DNA of 64,000 nucleotides. It comes from Bacteroidota bacterium (GTDB taxonomy: Bacteria; Bacteroidota; Bacteroidia; Chitinophagales; Chitinophagaceae). This document shows positions 53,780 to 62,378 of the stretch, one piece after another (position 1 is the stretch's first letter; each line of letters opens with the position of its first letter). A program made the translations under genes and the position numbers. Location: contig JAFDXK010000002.1 in assembly GCA_018267965.1 (NCBI GenBank), positions 248,001-312,000 on the forward strand. Reading direction: 5' to 3'. Under the pieces are notes generated by a model, which saw only the letters and a list, made by a program, of their open reading frames with translations, was not told where the DNA came from and made no database searches.

Positions 53780-56080
53780 CTACTCCATAAAAACAACCTT
53801 ACCAACATGGGTTTGAGAACCGTCTTTATTGGTAATAAATATTAAGTATACACCAGACTGGGGCCTATGCCCGGTGTAATCAGTACCATTCCAAACCGCC
53901 TGGCCGCCATAGGCCTTAGTTCTATAAACCAATTGTCCGGAGATATCAGTAATACGCACATCGGCGTTCTCTACTACACCCTTTATAGCTATTGTGCCTT
54001 TGTAGCCAGATGGTACCGGATTTGGGAAAGCAGTGACATTTTTATTTTCTTCCCCGCCTTCAGTAGCAGTTCCTCTATAGCTTACTAAACCTTCTTGTGT
54101 ACCAATATAAACATCGCCTGTAACAGGGTCGATTGCAATTTTCTGTACCAAGTCTGAAGGCAGCGGACTATTTGCAGCATTGAATCGGTTGATAATTTTA
54201 TCGCCTTCCGCTGATACTAACCAAACTCCATTGTTAGTACCAATCCATTTACGGTTAGCGCCATCTACTGCAATGGTATTCACCTGCTCTCCATTAAAAA
54301 GATACCCCGCAAACTGGTCGTATTGCACTACACGTATCTCTGCTTCACAAGCACCGGTAATAGCTTGTGCAGGACAGCTAACTATGCCTATACCATTTTT
54401 TGTACCTATCCATATAGAGCCATTTTTATCTTTGGCAAGGCTTAGTGTTTCATTATCAGGCAGGCCACCAGTTCCTTTTCCTGATAAAAGTTGTTTATAT
54501 CTATCGTCATTAGGGTTTTCAGGAGTGTTGTTGTCGTCGTAAATAATGACACCGCTATTTGCTCCCATGGTGGTATACCATTTATAGCCATTGTCGTCAA
54601 TAATTAGTTTATCAGCTGCATTTGGGAATGTACTTCTTACAAAAGGAACAGTATAACGATACCATTGTCCGGATTTGGTTTTTACTACAAGTTCGTGTTG
54701 CCCTGCATAAACTGTCATCCATAGATTTTGTTTATTGTCTAATGCTAGCCCTCCTATACGATACCAGGAAGGCGACATCGCCGTAGGATCTATAAATGAA
54801 TTTTGTTTATAATTTTCTGTAGAACCATCAGGATTCAAAATGAATAACCCACTTTGTGAGGAGCCTACATATAACTTGCCGTTATAGTCGTCTTTAAGAA
54901 TACGCGTGAAGTCAACTAATGTATCGCCAAACCCTTTATACTTGAAAGTGCGGTACTTTGTCCATTTATCATTCTTCAACTGTGAAAACCCTGCCGGATT
55001 GCCTAACGATGCAAGCAGATCATTATACCCGCCATGAGTTACCCACACTTCTTTATCTTTAGCATATATGTCATAACATGAATAGAAACTAGGCCCATCA
55101 GGTTCTGGTGAATAGAATGGTTCACCGCCGCCACCTTGTTGTCTCAATCCGTTATTTTCGTCAGCAATCCATCTTACACCCTCAGAACAAGCTATTTGTT
55201 TACAAAATCCTTCTGTGGGATATTGAGCAGTAATTTGATAATCGGGAGTCATTTTTTTTATTTTCCCGTCGAATGTTTTCTTATAATTTTCGCTTATCCA
55301 TATACAATCTTCACCAGCATCAATATGCCTGGTACAGGTATCAGACTTGTATACAAATTTTAATTGTCCATTCTCCAATGCAAACAAACTATCACTGCCT
55401 GTTACAAATACTTTGTTGCTGACAGAAGCGATACTGATAAAATTTCTGGTTGAATCAATCTTTGTCCAGGTATTAAATGCTTGTAAAAATGGACTGGATT
55501 TAGATGCGCTATACAATCCCTTTGGAGTGCATGCGTATATTGTATTATTAGCTACCGTTAACCCGGTAATTGATAATGATTGACTATTGAGCGTAAAGTA
55601 ATAAGTTTCTTTTACTTCATATTTAGAAAGATTAATTACAATAATGCCTAGGTCGCTGCTGACATAAGCCAATCCATTATCGGTGTATATGTGATTAATG
55701 CTTTTGCTTCCTGCAACAGCCTTATTTTTCAGGTCGGGAATATTATAAAAGCTGCCATCTTTAAATAGGTCAATATTACCATCAGCATAACCAAGTATAG
55801 CAATGCCTGTTTTATCATCAACTGCCACATATGCCATTCCAACACCAGCCATACCATCTACTTTGCTATATCCGATGGTTTCTTTTGATACTATATCTAA
55901 TGTGAAAAATGCTTTTTCGCTGGCTACGTACACCAACTTATTATCTGTGGCTACGCTTATAGCAGTATTATAAGCCATATGGGCACGCCAATAACCTATA
56001 GGTTGGTCTTGCGCAAAGGCAATAGGCTGGTTTACTGCAAAAACTAATAAAAATAAGGCTGATAAATATCCTGCTTTCAT
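53780..56080 (-). CDS. porZ: PorZ-like T9SS attachment-complex beta-propeller protein
   Basis: The start is ATG 56080 (signal peptide MKAGYLSALFLLVFAVNQPIAFAQ); an in-frame TTG at 56098 is less likely. Two seven-bladed propeller domains follow. The N-terminal GYWRAHMAYNTAISVA ... KVDGMAGVGMAYVAVDDKTGIAILGYADGNIDL ... SKSINHIYTDNGLAYVSSDLGIIVINLSKYEVKETYYF is the PorZ signature. The later IGTKNGIGIV and WIGTNNGVWLV are two-component-regulator-like blades, and a C-terminal sorting domain (AFPNPVPSGYKGTIAI ... SGVYLIFI) ends the protein. PorZ binds A-LPS for the T9SS attachment complex. The downstream recO gap is 2 nt. Confidence 0.8.
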   Translation of the reverse strand: MKAGYLSALFLLVFAVNQPIAFAQDQPIGYWRAHMAYNTAISVATDNKLVYVASEKAFFTLDIVSKETIGYSKVDGMAGVGMAYVAVDDKTGIAILGYADGNIDLFKDGSFYNIPDLKNKAVAGSKSINHIYTDNGLAYVSSDLGIIVINLSKYEVKETYYFTLNSQSLSITGLTVANNTIYACTPKGLYSASKSSPFLQAFNTWTKIDSTRNFISIASVSNKVFVTGSDSLFALENGQLKFVYKSDTCTRHIDAGEDCIWISENYKKTFDGKIKKMTPDYQITAQYPTEGFCKQIACSEGVRWIADENNGLRQQGGGGEPFYSPEPDGPSFYSCYDIYAKDKEVWVTHGGYNDLLASLGNPAGFSQLKNDKWTKYRTFKYKGFGDTLVDFTRILKDDYNGKLYVGSSQSGLFILNPDGSTENYKQNSFIDPTAMSPSWYRIGGLALDNKQNLWMTVYAGQHELVVKTKSGQWYRYTVPFVRSTFPNAADKLIIDDNGYKWYTTMGANSGVIIYDDNNTPENPNDDRYKQLLSGKGTGGLPDNETLSLAKDKNGSIWIGTKNGIGIVSCPAQAITGACEAEIRVVQYDQFAGYLFNGEQVNTIAVDGANRKWIGTNNGVWLVSAEGDKIINRFNAANSPLPSDLVQKIAIDPVTGDVYIGTQEGLVSYRGTATEGGEENKNVTAFPNPVPSGYKGTIAIKGVVENADVRITDISGQLVYRTKAYGGQAVWNGTDYTGHRPQSGVYLIFITNKDGSQTHVGKVVFME

Positions 56081-56095
56081 AACTGCTATACACTT

Positions 56096-56103
56096 CAAAT
56101 GTA
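56096..56103 (-). promoter_or_regulatory. Candidate -7 box (TACATTTG) for porZ-recO
   Basis: The reverse complement of 56096-56103 is TACATTTG, 15 nt before the ATG at 56080. It overlaps the TTG at 56098, supporting the ATG as the real start. No TTG at the expected -33 position. Confidence 0.45.
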
Positions 56104-56201
56104 CTGAAATTAACGCAGGCTCATGTTTGATTATTGTAATGAGTAACGCATTAATATAAATAAAGAATAATATTCATTACCTTGCTGATAATACATATAG
56201 C

Positions 56202-56591
56202 ATGGAACCACTTATTGATTTTAGCTACCTAAACGAACTTTCAGGCGGAGACTCAAAATATTTATATGAGTTACTGAATATATTTCTGGATAGTACGCCC
56301 GCAGGAATAATAACTTTGGATGAATTGATACAAAAAGGCGAAGACTGGGAAGCCATTTGGAAACAGGCGCATTTTCTGAAATCAAGTGCCGGTATTGTAA
56401 GAGTGCGCGGCTTGTATGCACAACTGCTTTTGATAGAACAAAAAGGCAGAAAACATGAGGGGCTTGATGAGATAAAAGCTGCGATGGCTGAGATCAAAAC
56501 TACATTCAATGAAGCGCACAAAATTTTAATTGAAGAAAAGGAAAAACACAAAAAACTTGCAGGTATTACCGATGATGCGCCGCAAGTATAA
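56202..56591 (+). CDS. Histidine phosphotransfer (Hpt) domain protein
   Basis: A 129-residue all-helical Hpt protein. His57 in KQAHFLKSSAGIVRVRGL is the phospho-acceptor, within the HxxKSSA motif that is near invariant. FSYLNELSGGDSKYLYELLNIFLDS is the first helix pair. It would relay phosphate between a hybrid sensor kinase and a response regulator, but neither is in the window. It stands alone before a strong terminator. Confidence 0.9.
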   Translation: MEPLIDFSYLNELSGGDSKYLYELLNIFLDSTPAGIITLDELIQKGEDWEAIWKQAHFLKSSAGIVRVRGLYAQLLLIEQKGRKHEGLDEIKAAMAEIKTTFNEAHKILIEEKEKHKKLAGITDDAPQV

Positions 56592-56598
56592 TAATAAA

Positions 56599-56617
56599 AG
56601 CCCCTCATTGAGGGGCT
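56599..56617. terminator. Bidirectional terminator between Hpt and beta-barrel genes
   Basis: An 8-bp stem AGCCCCTC/GAGGGGCT with a 3-nt loop. The plus-strand tail is ATACATTTTT and the minus-strand tail is TTTTATTATTAT. It is shared by two convergent genes. Confidence 0.85.
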
Positions 56618-56641
56618 ATACATTTTTAAGACAATTATTAT

Positions 56642-57472
56642 TTAGATGCCACCAAAACGTAAGCCTATACAGAATGGATGCTGATCCAGTCCTGTTTTAG
56701 TTTGATACATATTGGTTAGTTGATAGCTGGCATACAATCGGAAGTAATTATCTAATCCAAATTCTGCCGTCACAGTACTGTTAAACGGATTAAGGTCAAA
56801 ATCAGCATGATCTTTTTGTTTGCCGTATTGGTCAGATTTTAATTTAGTGTAAGAATTTATCCTAAAGCCACCTGTAATACCAACTCCGTATACCAGCCAA
56901 AGTTTATTAGCCATTTTTGTTTTAAAAGTGAAGTTAATGGGCACACTTAGATAATTAATAGTAAGTTTATTTTTTTCGTATTTGATGCTGTTATCTAAGC
57001 TAATATGAGACTTGCCAGAATCTGAATATCTCAGACTATTTGAATATCTGAAGTTGTAAATCTGTAACCCCACTCCGGTAGAAAAATAGATTTTTTGGTT
57101 TTTGGTTTTTAAAATTCTTGCTTTACCTAATATAGGCCATAAATTAACATTTATAGATTTACCTGTACGTAGATCAAATAAGCCACTATTGGCAGACGAT
57201 GTAGGTACAAATAAGCCACCACTAGTTAGGGCAGTTGTATAGTTGGTATTATCTTGTATAGCATTGAATCCTAAATCAACCCCGCAGAATGTTACATCGA
57301 TAGCCTTGTCTGCTTTTACTTTTGTATTGCCACTTTCTACGCGTATGCCATCTGTACCAAGTGAAATGCTCTTTTGCAATTTTTCGTTTTTCTCATCTTT
57401 TTTGTCTTCTTGTGCAATAGCAGCGTAATTTATTGTCATTGCTGCGATTAAGCCTAAAACTATTGGTTTCAT
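56642..57472 (-). CDS. Outer-membrane beta-barrel protein, last gene of the ECF sigma operon
   Basis: 276 residues with a signal peptide (MKPIVLGLIAAMTINYAAIAQ), a Lys/Glu/Asp-rich short linker, then a beta-barrel with strands such as LWLVYGVGITGGFRI and YFRLYASYQL, ending HPFCIGLRFGGI. It resembles the PorT/outer-membrane-barrel group (OMP_b-brl) of Bacteroidota. It starts 10 nt after the anti-sigma gene and is likely co-regulated with it, so it may be a target or a partner in envelope sensing. Confidence 0.72.
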   Translation of the reverse strand: MKPIVLGLIAAMTINYAAIAQEDKKDEKNEKLQKSISLGTDGIRVESGNTKVKADKAIDVTFCGVDLGFNAIQDNTNYTTALTSGGLFVPTSSANSGLFDLRTGKSINVNLWPILGKARILKTKNQKIYFSTGVGLQIYNFRYSNSLRYSDSGKSHISLDNSIKYEKNKLTINYLSVPINFTFKTKMANKLWLVYGVGITGGFRINSYTKLKSDQYGKQKDHADFDLNPFNSTVTAEFGLDNYFRLYASYQLTNMYQTKTGLDQHPFCIGLRFGGI

Positions 57473-57482
57473 TTTTATGTTT

Positions 57483-58358
57483 TTAAAGTCTTACTAATAA
57501 TATTTCTTTATTACCGATCCTGAATTTTACATCGGTATCCTTAAGGTTATTTTTTACTTCTTTTATTTTTTCAATTTTATCGTTTACTACATCAGCCAGT
57601 GCTGTAAAGCCTTCTGTTTTTTCTTTGATTGCCAGTTTCGACAAGATGCCTTTGTTTTCTTTTACTGATGCCAGTTTTACCTCTTCTATTCCATGCGCGG
57701 CAGGTGATATTTTTTGTTCTTCAACAACAGGTTGAGTTTCCGTTTTTACAATCACAGGTTTTTCTTCCTGTGGTTGAATATCAGGCTGTGTTTGGGTTTC
57801 AGGTTGTTTGATAATTTTTGGTTCTTCTTTTTTTGCAACTTGTATTTCTTCTTTTGAGATTTCTCTTTGGTGATTTGTTATTTGTGGTTGAGGGTTTAAG
57901 ATTTGTTTTTTAGGACTTAGTTTTTCTTTATTCGCTATAGCGTTTTCATGGCTAACAGAATTTACAGGATTTGAATGGATGTCTTCTTTTGGAGTATCCA
58001 ATACAGGAGTTGTTTTAGGTTGTTCGTTTATAGCTACAGATGTAGAGTCTATAGTATTTGTATCATTGTTTCTGAAGATCATTACAGCAAATAACAGTAC
58101 ACAAGCAGCAGCGGCATACATCCACCAATTGCCCAATGCAATGGTTCTTCCTCCGCCTGATGATTTCATCAGTTGTTCTTTGTGTTCATACACCATTGTA
58201 GTATCGGGCACCAGGCGAGTAGCATTATAAGCTTCCAGTTCACTCTTTAATTCCGGGTGTTCATCTACAAATGCAAGCAAGGCTTTTGTCTCTGCTTCAC
58301 TCAGCTCGCCATCTGCATATAGCAGCATGTATTCCTCGTAGTTTTCCTTGTTTACCAT
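57483..58358 (-). CDS. Anti-sigma factor-like membrane protein
   Basis: A 291-residue protein with a soluble N-terminal domain (EEYMLLYADGELSEAETKALLAFVDEHPEL, a DGELS/zinc-less anti-sigma motif), one membrane helix at ~78-95 (WMYAAAACVLLFAVMIF), a ~150-residue periplasmic stretch rich in Pro, Gln, Lys and Glu, and a short folded C-terminus. It follows the ECF sigma gene by 6 nt and would hold that factor inactive until an envelope signal releases it. The specific signal is unknown. Confidence 0.82.
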   Translation of the reverse strand: MVNKENYEEYMLLYADGELSEAETKALLAFVDEHPELKSELEAYNATRLVPDTTMVYEHKEQLMKSSGGGRTIALGNWWMYAAAACVLLFAVMIFRNNDTNTIDSTSVAINEQPKTTPVLDTPKEDIHSNPVNSVSHENAIANKEKLSPKKQILNPQPQITNHQREISKEEIQVAKKEEPKIIKQPETQTQPDIQPQEEKPVIVKTETQPVVEEQKISPAAHGIEEVKLASVKENKGILSKLAIKEKTEGFTALADVVNDKIEKIKEVKNNLKDTDVKFRIGNKEILLVRL

Positions 58359-58364
58359 AGTTAT

Positions 58365-58847
58365 TTATATTACGTTTTCTACACTTACCAAATAATCCTT
58401 CAATATCTTCCTCGCACGGTGTAGGTAAACTTTTACCTGTGATTCATTTAAACCCGTTATTTGTGCTATCTCGTCATAGCTATACCCTTCATAATCTTTC
58501 AACAGCACCAGCGCCCTTGCCTGTTCATCAAGTTTGGTAAGTGCACGTTCCAAAACTTGTTTCAGGTCGCTGTTACGGTTTGTGGTACTGCGGTTATCAT
58601 CTGCTTCTTCTTTTAAAACCACTCTGCTGCGCTTCCTGTAATTATCTACCGACTGGTTATACGCCACCTGAAAGAGAAACGCCTTTGCCTTGGCAGGAAC
58701 TACATCCTTTCTTTTTTGCCACAATACCTCGAAACTGTTTTGAACTACATCCCTTGCGTCCTCCTCGTGGCCGGTGCATTTGCAGGCAAATCGGAAAAGT
58801 GCATCAGCCCAGTCTTGAACACAATTGTTGTAATCAATAAGCTCCAT
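58365..58847 (-). CDS. ECF-type RNA polymerase sigma factor
   Basis: The start is set at ATG 58847, as the family begins close to DYNNCVQDWADALFRFA; an in-frame start at 58958 would add 37 residues that look untranslated. Region 2 has FACKCTGHEEDARDVVQNSFEVLWQKR and region 4 has LDEQARALVLLKDYEGYSYDEIAQITGLNESQVKVYLHRARKIL. It is 160 residues, normal for ECF. It heads a sigma, anti-sigma, beta-barrel operon and probably controls its own expression. It is divergent from rluB. Confidence 0.9.
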   Translation of the reverse strand: MELIDYNNCVQDWADALFRFACKCTGHEEDARDVVQNSFEVLWQKRKDVVPAKAKAFLFQVAYNQSVDNYRKRSRVVLKEEADDNRSTTNRNSDLKQVLERALTKLDEQARALVLLKDYEGYSYDEIAQITGLNESQVKVYLHRARKILKDYLVSVENVI

Positions 58848-58921
58848 TCGTAAGTATATCGGCGGCAAAACAAAAATGTTACAGTTTTTTTGAAAAAAAT
58901 CTACTCCCGCTCTAATAATTG

Positions 58922-58929
58922 TACCTTTG
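58922..58929 (+). promoter_or_regulatory. -7 box (TACCTTTG) for the rluB-like gene
   Basis: A full TAnnTTTG match 29 nt before the ATG at 58959. No correctly spaced TTG was found. Confidence 0.55.
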
Positions 58930-58958
58930 CAGACTATTATATTGAATAAATCTAACAA

Positions 58959-60659
58959 ATGAGGAATAATCCATCTTTGGGAAAAGGCAGGTCTGGCGAT
59001 AAGAAAGGCTTTGGTAAGGATACAGGAGGCTTTAAAAAGAAGTCATTTGGCAAGCCTATTGACAGGAAAAAGTCAGGTGACGACCATACCGGACGCTCAT
59101 TTGATAAAAAAGATGATCGTCCTAAAAGGTCATTTGCCAAGGATGGTGAAGACCGCCCGAAGAGGAAGTTTGATAAACCATTTGATAGCGAGCGTTCAGG
59201 ACGTTCATTTAAAAATAATGAAGACCGTCCGAAGCGTTCCTTCGGCAGGAGTGGTGATGACAAACCTAAACGCTCATTTGATAAGGATAAAAAATTTGGA
59301 GATAAAAAATTCGACAAACCATTCAATAAAGACAGGAAACTCGATAGTGACCGCCCGGCACGCTCATTTAATAAAGATGAAGGTCGGCCTAAGCGTTCAT
59401 TCAGTAAAGATGGCGAGGATAAACCTAAAAGAAGTTTTGATAAGCCATTTAATAAAGACAGGAAATTTGACAGTGACCGTCCTAAACGTTCATTTGATAA
59501 GGATAAAAAGTTTGATGGAGAACGTCCGAAACGTTCTTTCGATAAACCATTTAATAAAGACAAAAAATTTGGCGACAAAAAAGGTGGCAAGTTTGCCAAA
59601 GACGATAGACCTGAAAGCAAAAAGCGTTTTTCTGAACGCAACGTATTTAAAGAAGATAAGCCCGTAAAAGAAACACCTGACTACGAAAAGAATTTTATTA
59701 CGCCTAAAGAATTTGAAAAAGGGCTTGAAGACAAGCCAAAGCTGGCAGTAAAAGGTAAAAAGCAGGATGAGAATTTTGATAAACCTTATCCGTTGGGTAG
59801 CCGCAAAGTAAGTGGTCCATTTCGTAAAGATGATGCGGAGCGTTTTGAAAAAGAGAAGAAAGCCTATTTCGAAAAGAAAGTAAAACCTAAGAAGCGTTAT
59901 GACGACGATGATGTGGAAGAAGATGAAGTAGAAGCTGTTGCAGAGCTTAAAGAAATGACGCTGAATAAATACATCGCTCACAGCGGTGTTACTAATCGTC
60001 GCGAAGCAGGAGAAATGGTGAAGCAGGGAAAGGTGAAAGTAAATGGTGAATTAATGCTGAACCCCGGATATCGCGTGCAGCCTTATGATGTAGTGAGTAT
60101 TGCAGGTAAAAAACTGACTCCACAAAAAGGCCGCGTGTATGTGTTGCTTAACAAACCTAAAGGATACATTACTACTACCGACGACCCCCAGGGCCGCGAA
60201 ACGGTAATGGATTTACTTGACGGTGTAGAAGCTGATAGGTTATACCCCGTAGGTCGTTTAGATAGGAATACAACAGGTTTGTTATTGCTTACTAATGACG
60301 GCGACCTGGCACAGCGTTTATCACACCCAAGCTACGAAACTAAGAAGGTGTACCAGGTAACACTCAATAAAGCATTATTGAAAAAAGATTTCGAAGCTAT
60401 ATTAGCAGGTCTCACATTAGAGGATGGAGCTGTGCAGGTAGATGCTTTATCATACCTTGATGAGAAGAACGAATTAGGGGTTGAGATACATAGCGGCCGT
60501 AATCGTATTGTACGCCGCATATTCGAGTCGCTGGGTTATGAAGTAGAAAAGCTGGACCGTGTAATGTACGCAGGGCTTACCAAAAAAAATCTGCCGCGCG
60601 GCAAATGGCGTTTGCTGGCTGAGAAAGAAATTATCCTGCTGAAACATTTTAAAATCTAA
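58959..60659 (+). CDS. rluB: 23S rRNA pseudouridine synthase (RluB-like) with long basic repetitive N-terminal extension
   Basis: 566 residues. The first ~310 are low-complexity, Lys/Arg/Asp-rich and probably disordered, with eight [RK]PKR[SK]F units plus Phe-Asp-Lys spacers. From ~335 there is an S4 domain (LNKYIAHSGVTNRREAGEMVKQGKVKVNG), then the RsuA/RluB catalytic domain with VLLNKPKGYITTT, the active Asp in PVGRLDRNTTGLLLLTNDG, and EIHSGRNRIVRRIFESLGY. It isomerises a uridine in 23S rRNA. Bacteroidota homologues often have such extensions. Translation of the next gene begins 4 nt later. Confidence 0.93.
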   Translation: MRNNPSLGKGRSGDKKGFGKDTGGFKKKSFGKPIDRKKSGDDHTGRSFDKKDDRPKRSFAKDGEDRPKRKFDKPFDSERSGRSFKNNEDRPKRSFGRSGDDKPKRSFDKDKKFGDKKFDKPFNKDRKLDSDRPARSFNKDEGRPKRSFSKDGEDKPKRSFDKPFNKDRKFDSDRPKRSFDKDKKFDGERPKRSFDKPFNKDKKFGDKKGGKFAKDDRPESKKRFSERNVFKEDKPVKETPDYEKNFITPKEFEKGLEDKPKLAVKGKKQDENFDKPYPLGSRKVSGPFRKDDAERFEKEKKAYFEKKVKPKKRYDDDDVEEDEVEAVAELKEMTLNKYIAHSGVTNRREAGEMVKQGKVKVNGELMLNPGYRVQPYDVVSIAGKKLTPQKGRVYVLLNKPKGYITTTDDPQGRETVMDLLDGVEADRLYPVGRLDRNTTGLLLLTNDGDLAQRLSHPSYETKKVYQVTLNKALLKKDFEAILAGLTLEDGAVQVDALSYLDEKNELGVEIHSGRNRIVRRIFESLGYEVEKLDRVMYAGLTKKNLPRGKWRLLAEKEIILLKHFKI

Positions 60660-60663
60660 GGCT

Positions 60664-61818
60664 GTGTTCATCACTGCACCTAAAATACATGACGGCATCA
60701 GTTGGCTGCCCGAAGGTAGCGTTATAGAAATAGCAGATGATGGTACGATTATAGCCATACACGATACACTGCAAGATGGCACCATTCATTACGATGGCAT
60801 TTTAACGCCTGGTTTTGTGAATGTGCATTGCCATCTAGAGCTTTCGCATATGAAAGGTGCTATTCCTGAGCATACAGGACTTGTCCCTTTTCTGCAGCAG
60901 GTAATGCAAAAACGTTTCGGTTTTACTGATGAACAAAAAGCAGCAGCACGCGAACAAGCCATTAATGAAATGTATGCTAACGGCATCGTAGCTGTAGGTG
61001 ACATTTGCAATACAACTGATGTAGTCGATTTGCGTGCCAGTGGTAAAATGCACTTTCACAGTTTTGTTGAAGCTATCGGTTTTAATGAAATGCCTACTAA
61101 GCAATACGATTATGCAGTGCAGGTATATAATGAATATGCAAAGCAACCTGTAAGCAATACTATACTCCGTCAGTCTAATATACCACATGCACCTTATTCC
61201 GTATCGCATGCACTGTTCAAATTGATAGATGCGCACAATCCTGATGCGCTGATTTCTATTCACAATCAGGAAAGCGAAGCTGAAGATGAATTTTATATAA
61301 GGAAAGAAGGCGCTATACGTACTCTGTTGAGTAGTTTGGGCATTGATGATAGCTTCTTTCATCCATCAGGTAAATCATCCTTGCAAACCTATATGCGCTG
61401 GATGTCACCTACACATCCACTGATATTGGTACATAATACCTATACACCGTCAGCTGATGCTATAGCTGTACAGCGATTATATGAAAATGTGTATTGGTGT
61501 CTCTGCCCTAATGCCAATTTGTACATTGAAAACAAATTACCTGATATCAATATGTTATTACTGGATGCTAATAATATTTGTATCGGTACCGACAGCCTTT
61601 CTTCCAATCATCAGCTATCTGTATTAGCTGAGCTGCAAACGATTAAACAACATTATTACAATATTGACTGGGCGACACTGCTCCGCTGGGCTACTTATAA
61701 TGGTGCTAAAGCTTTGCAAATGCAAGATACCATAGGCAAAATAGAAGAAAGTAAAAAGCCGGGTATAGTACAGGTTACTGACCTTGAAACAAACCCCATT
61801 GCTAAGCGAATTATCTAG
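60664..61818 (+). CDS. Amidohydrolase (deaminase/chlorohydrolase-like)
   Basis: A 384-residue amidohydrolase, probably cytoplasmic. The metal motif is NVHCHLELSHMKG after LTPGF; later come PHAPYSVS, SIHNQESEAEDEF and a metal Asp in IGTDSLSSN, all like the ATZ/TRZ deaminases (cytosine, S-adenosylhomocysteine, guanine or aminofutalosine deaminases). Which substrate is used cannot be read out. The start GTG at 60664 lies 4 nt after rluB, with coupled translation likely. It ends 56 nt before the DUF5989 gene. Confidence 0.82.
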   Translation: MFITAPKIHDGISWLPEGSVIEIADDGTIIAIHDTLQDGTIHYDGILTPGFVNVHCHLELSHMKGAIPEHTGLVPFLQQVMQKRFGFTDEQKAAAREQAINEMYANGIVAVGDICNTTDVVDLRASGKMHFHSFVEAIGFNEMPTKQYDYAVQVYNEYAKQPVSNTILRQSNIPHAPYSVSHALFKLIDAHNPDALISIHNQESEAEDEFYIRKEGAIRTLLSSLGIDDSFFHPSGKSSLQTYMRWMSPTHPLILVHNTYTPSADAIAVQRLYENVYWCLCPNANLYIENKLPDINMLLLDANNICIGTDSLSSNHQLSVLAELQTIKQHYYNIDWATLLRWATYNGAKALQMQDTIGKIEESKKPGIVQVTDLETNPIAKRII

Positions 61819-61861
61819 ATATTCAAACCTGTAAATAGTCTTTATAATAAATCAGATAACC

Positions 61862-61869
61862 TATTTTTG
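61862..61869 (+). promoter_or_regulatory. -7 box (TATTTTTG) next to the DUF5989 start codon
   Basis: A TAnnTTTG match that ends 5 nt before the ATG at 61875. No TTG at -33 was found. The spacing would give a leaderless mRNA. An RBS is not visible, which fits. Confidence 0.45.
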
Positions 61870-61874
61870 AAGCA

Positions 61875-62021
61875 ATGGAATTTTTAAAGGACCTATGGCA
61901 GTTTCTGAAGGAGCGTAAAAAATGGTGGCTCACGCCTATCATCATTGCGTTATTATTAGTAGCTATTTTGATAATAGCAGCAAGTACAGGTTTAGCACCA
62001 TTTATTTACACATTATTCTAG
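61875..62021 (+). CDS. DUF5989 family small membrane protein
   Basis: A 48-residue protein. MEFLKDLWQFLKERKKWWL is a cytoplasmic amphipathic head, then one membrane helix (TPIIIALLLVAILIIAAST) and a short tail (GLAPFIYTLF). This matches DUF5989 almost end to end. In other genomes DUF5989 sits beside SxtJ and a carbamoyltransferase in glycan or toxin modification clusters. The next gene (SxtJ) starts on the base after its stop codon. Confidence 0.85.
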   Translation: MEFLKDLWQFLKERKKWWLTPIIIALLLVAILIIAASTGLAPFIYTLF

Positions 62022-62378
62022 ATGAAAGAACAGGTAAAAATAAAAGAGAGTTTACTGGCAATTGTATTGCTAGGCATACTACTTTATTTCCTGTTCGGCT
62101 GGAAACAAGCCTTGTATGTTGTTTTTACTATCGGTATCCTTGGCTTAGTATCTAATGCATTTGCTGCTTTTGTATATACTTGGTTTAGTAAGCTTACCGG
62201 TATTTTAGGAAAGATTAACAACGTTATTTTGCTTAGTGTCATATATTGGGTTATTCTTACACCTGTTGCATTTTTTATGAAAAGCAAAAGCGGTGTAAAG
62301 CTGAAAAAACCAGCAGTTGGTAATTTTGTAGAACGCGATCATTTGTTCTCAAAAAATGATTTACAAAATCCATGGTAA
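62022..62378 (+). CDS. SxtJ family membrane protein
   Basis: A 118-residue protein with three membrane helices (LLAIVLLGILLYFLFGW, ALYVVFTIGILGLVSNAFAAF, INNVILLSVIYWVILTPVAFFM) and a polar C-terminus FVERDHLFSKNDLQNPW. Both the ILTPVAFFMK segment and the RDH-F-xxxDLxNPW tail are typical of the SxtJ family, known from saxitoxin and surface polysaccharide clusters. No carbamoyltransferase follows in the window. The stop overlaps the hydrolase start by 7 bp. Confidence 0.82.
   Translation: MKEQVKIKESLLAIVLLGILLYFLFGWKQALYVVFTIGILGLVSNAFAAFVYTWFSKLTGILGKINNVILLSVIYWVILTPVAFFMKSKSGVKLKKPAVGNFVERDHLFSKNDLQNPW

Noticed and set aside
58952-59667. Long alternative frames on both strands over the start of rluB (a 229-residue minus-strand frame and a 218-residue plus-strand frame)
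   Set aside because: Both come from the repetitive Lys/Arg/Asp codons of the rluB extension and give low-complexity Ser/Leu/Asn or His/Lys strings with no family likeness.
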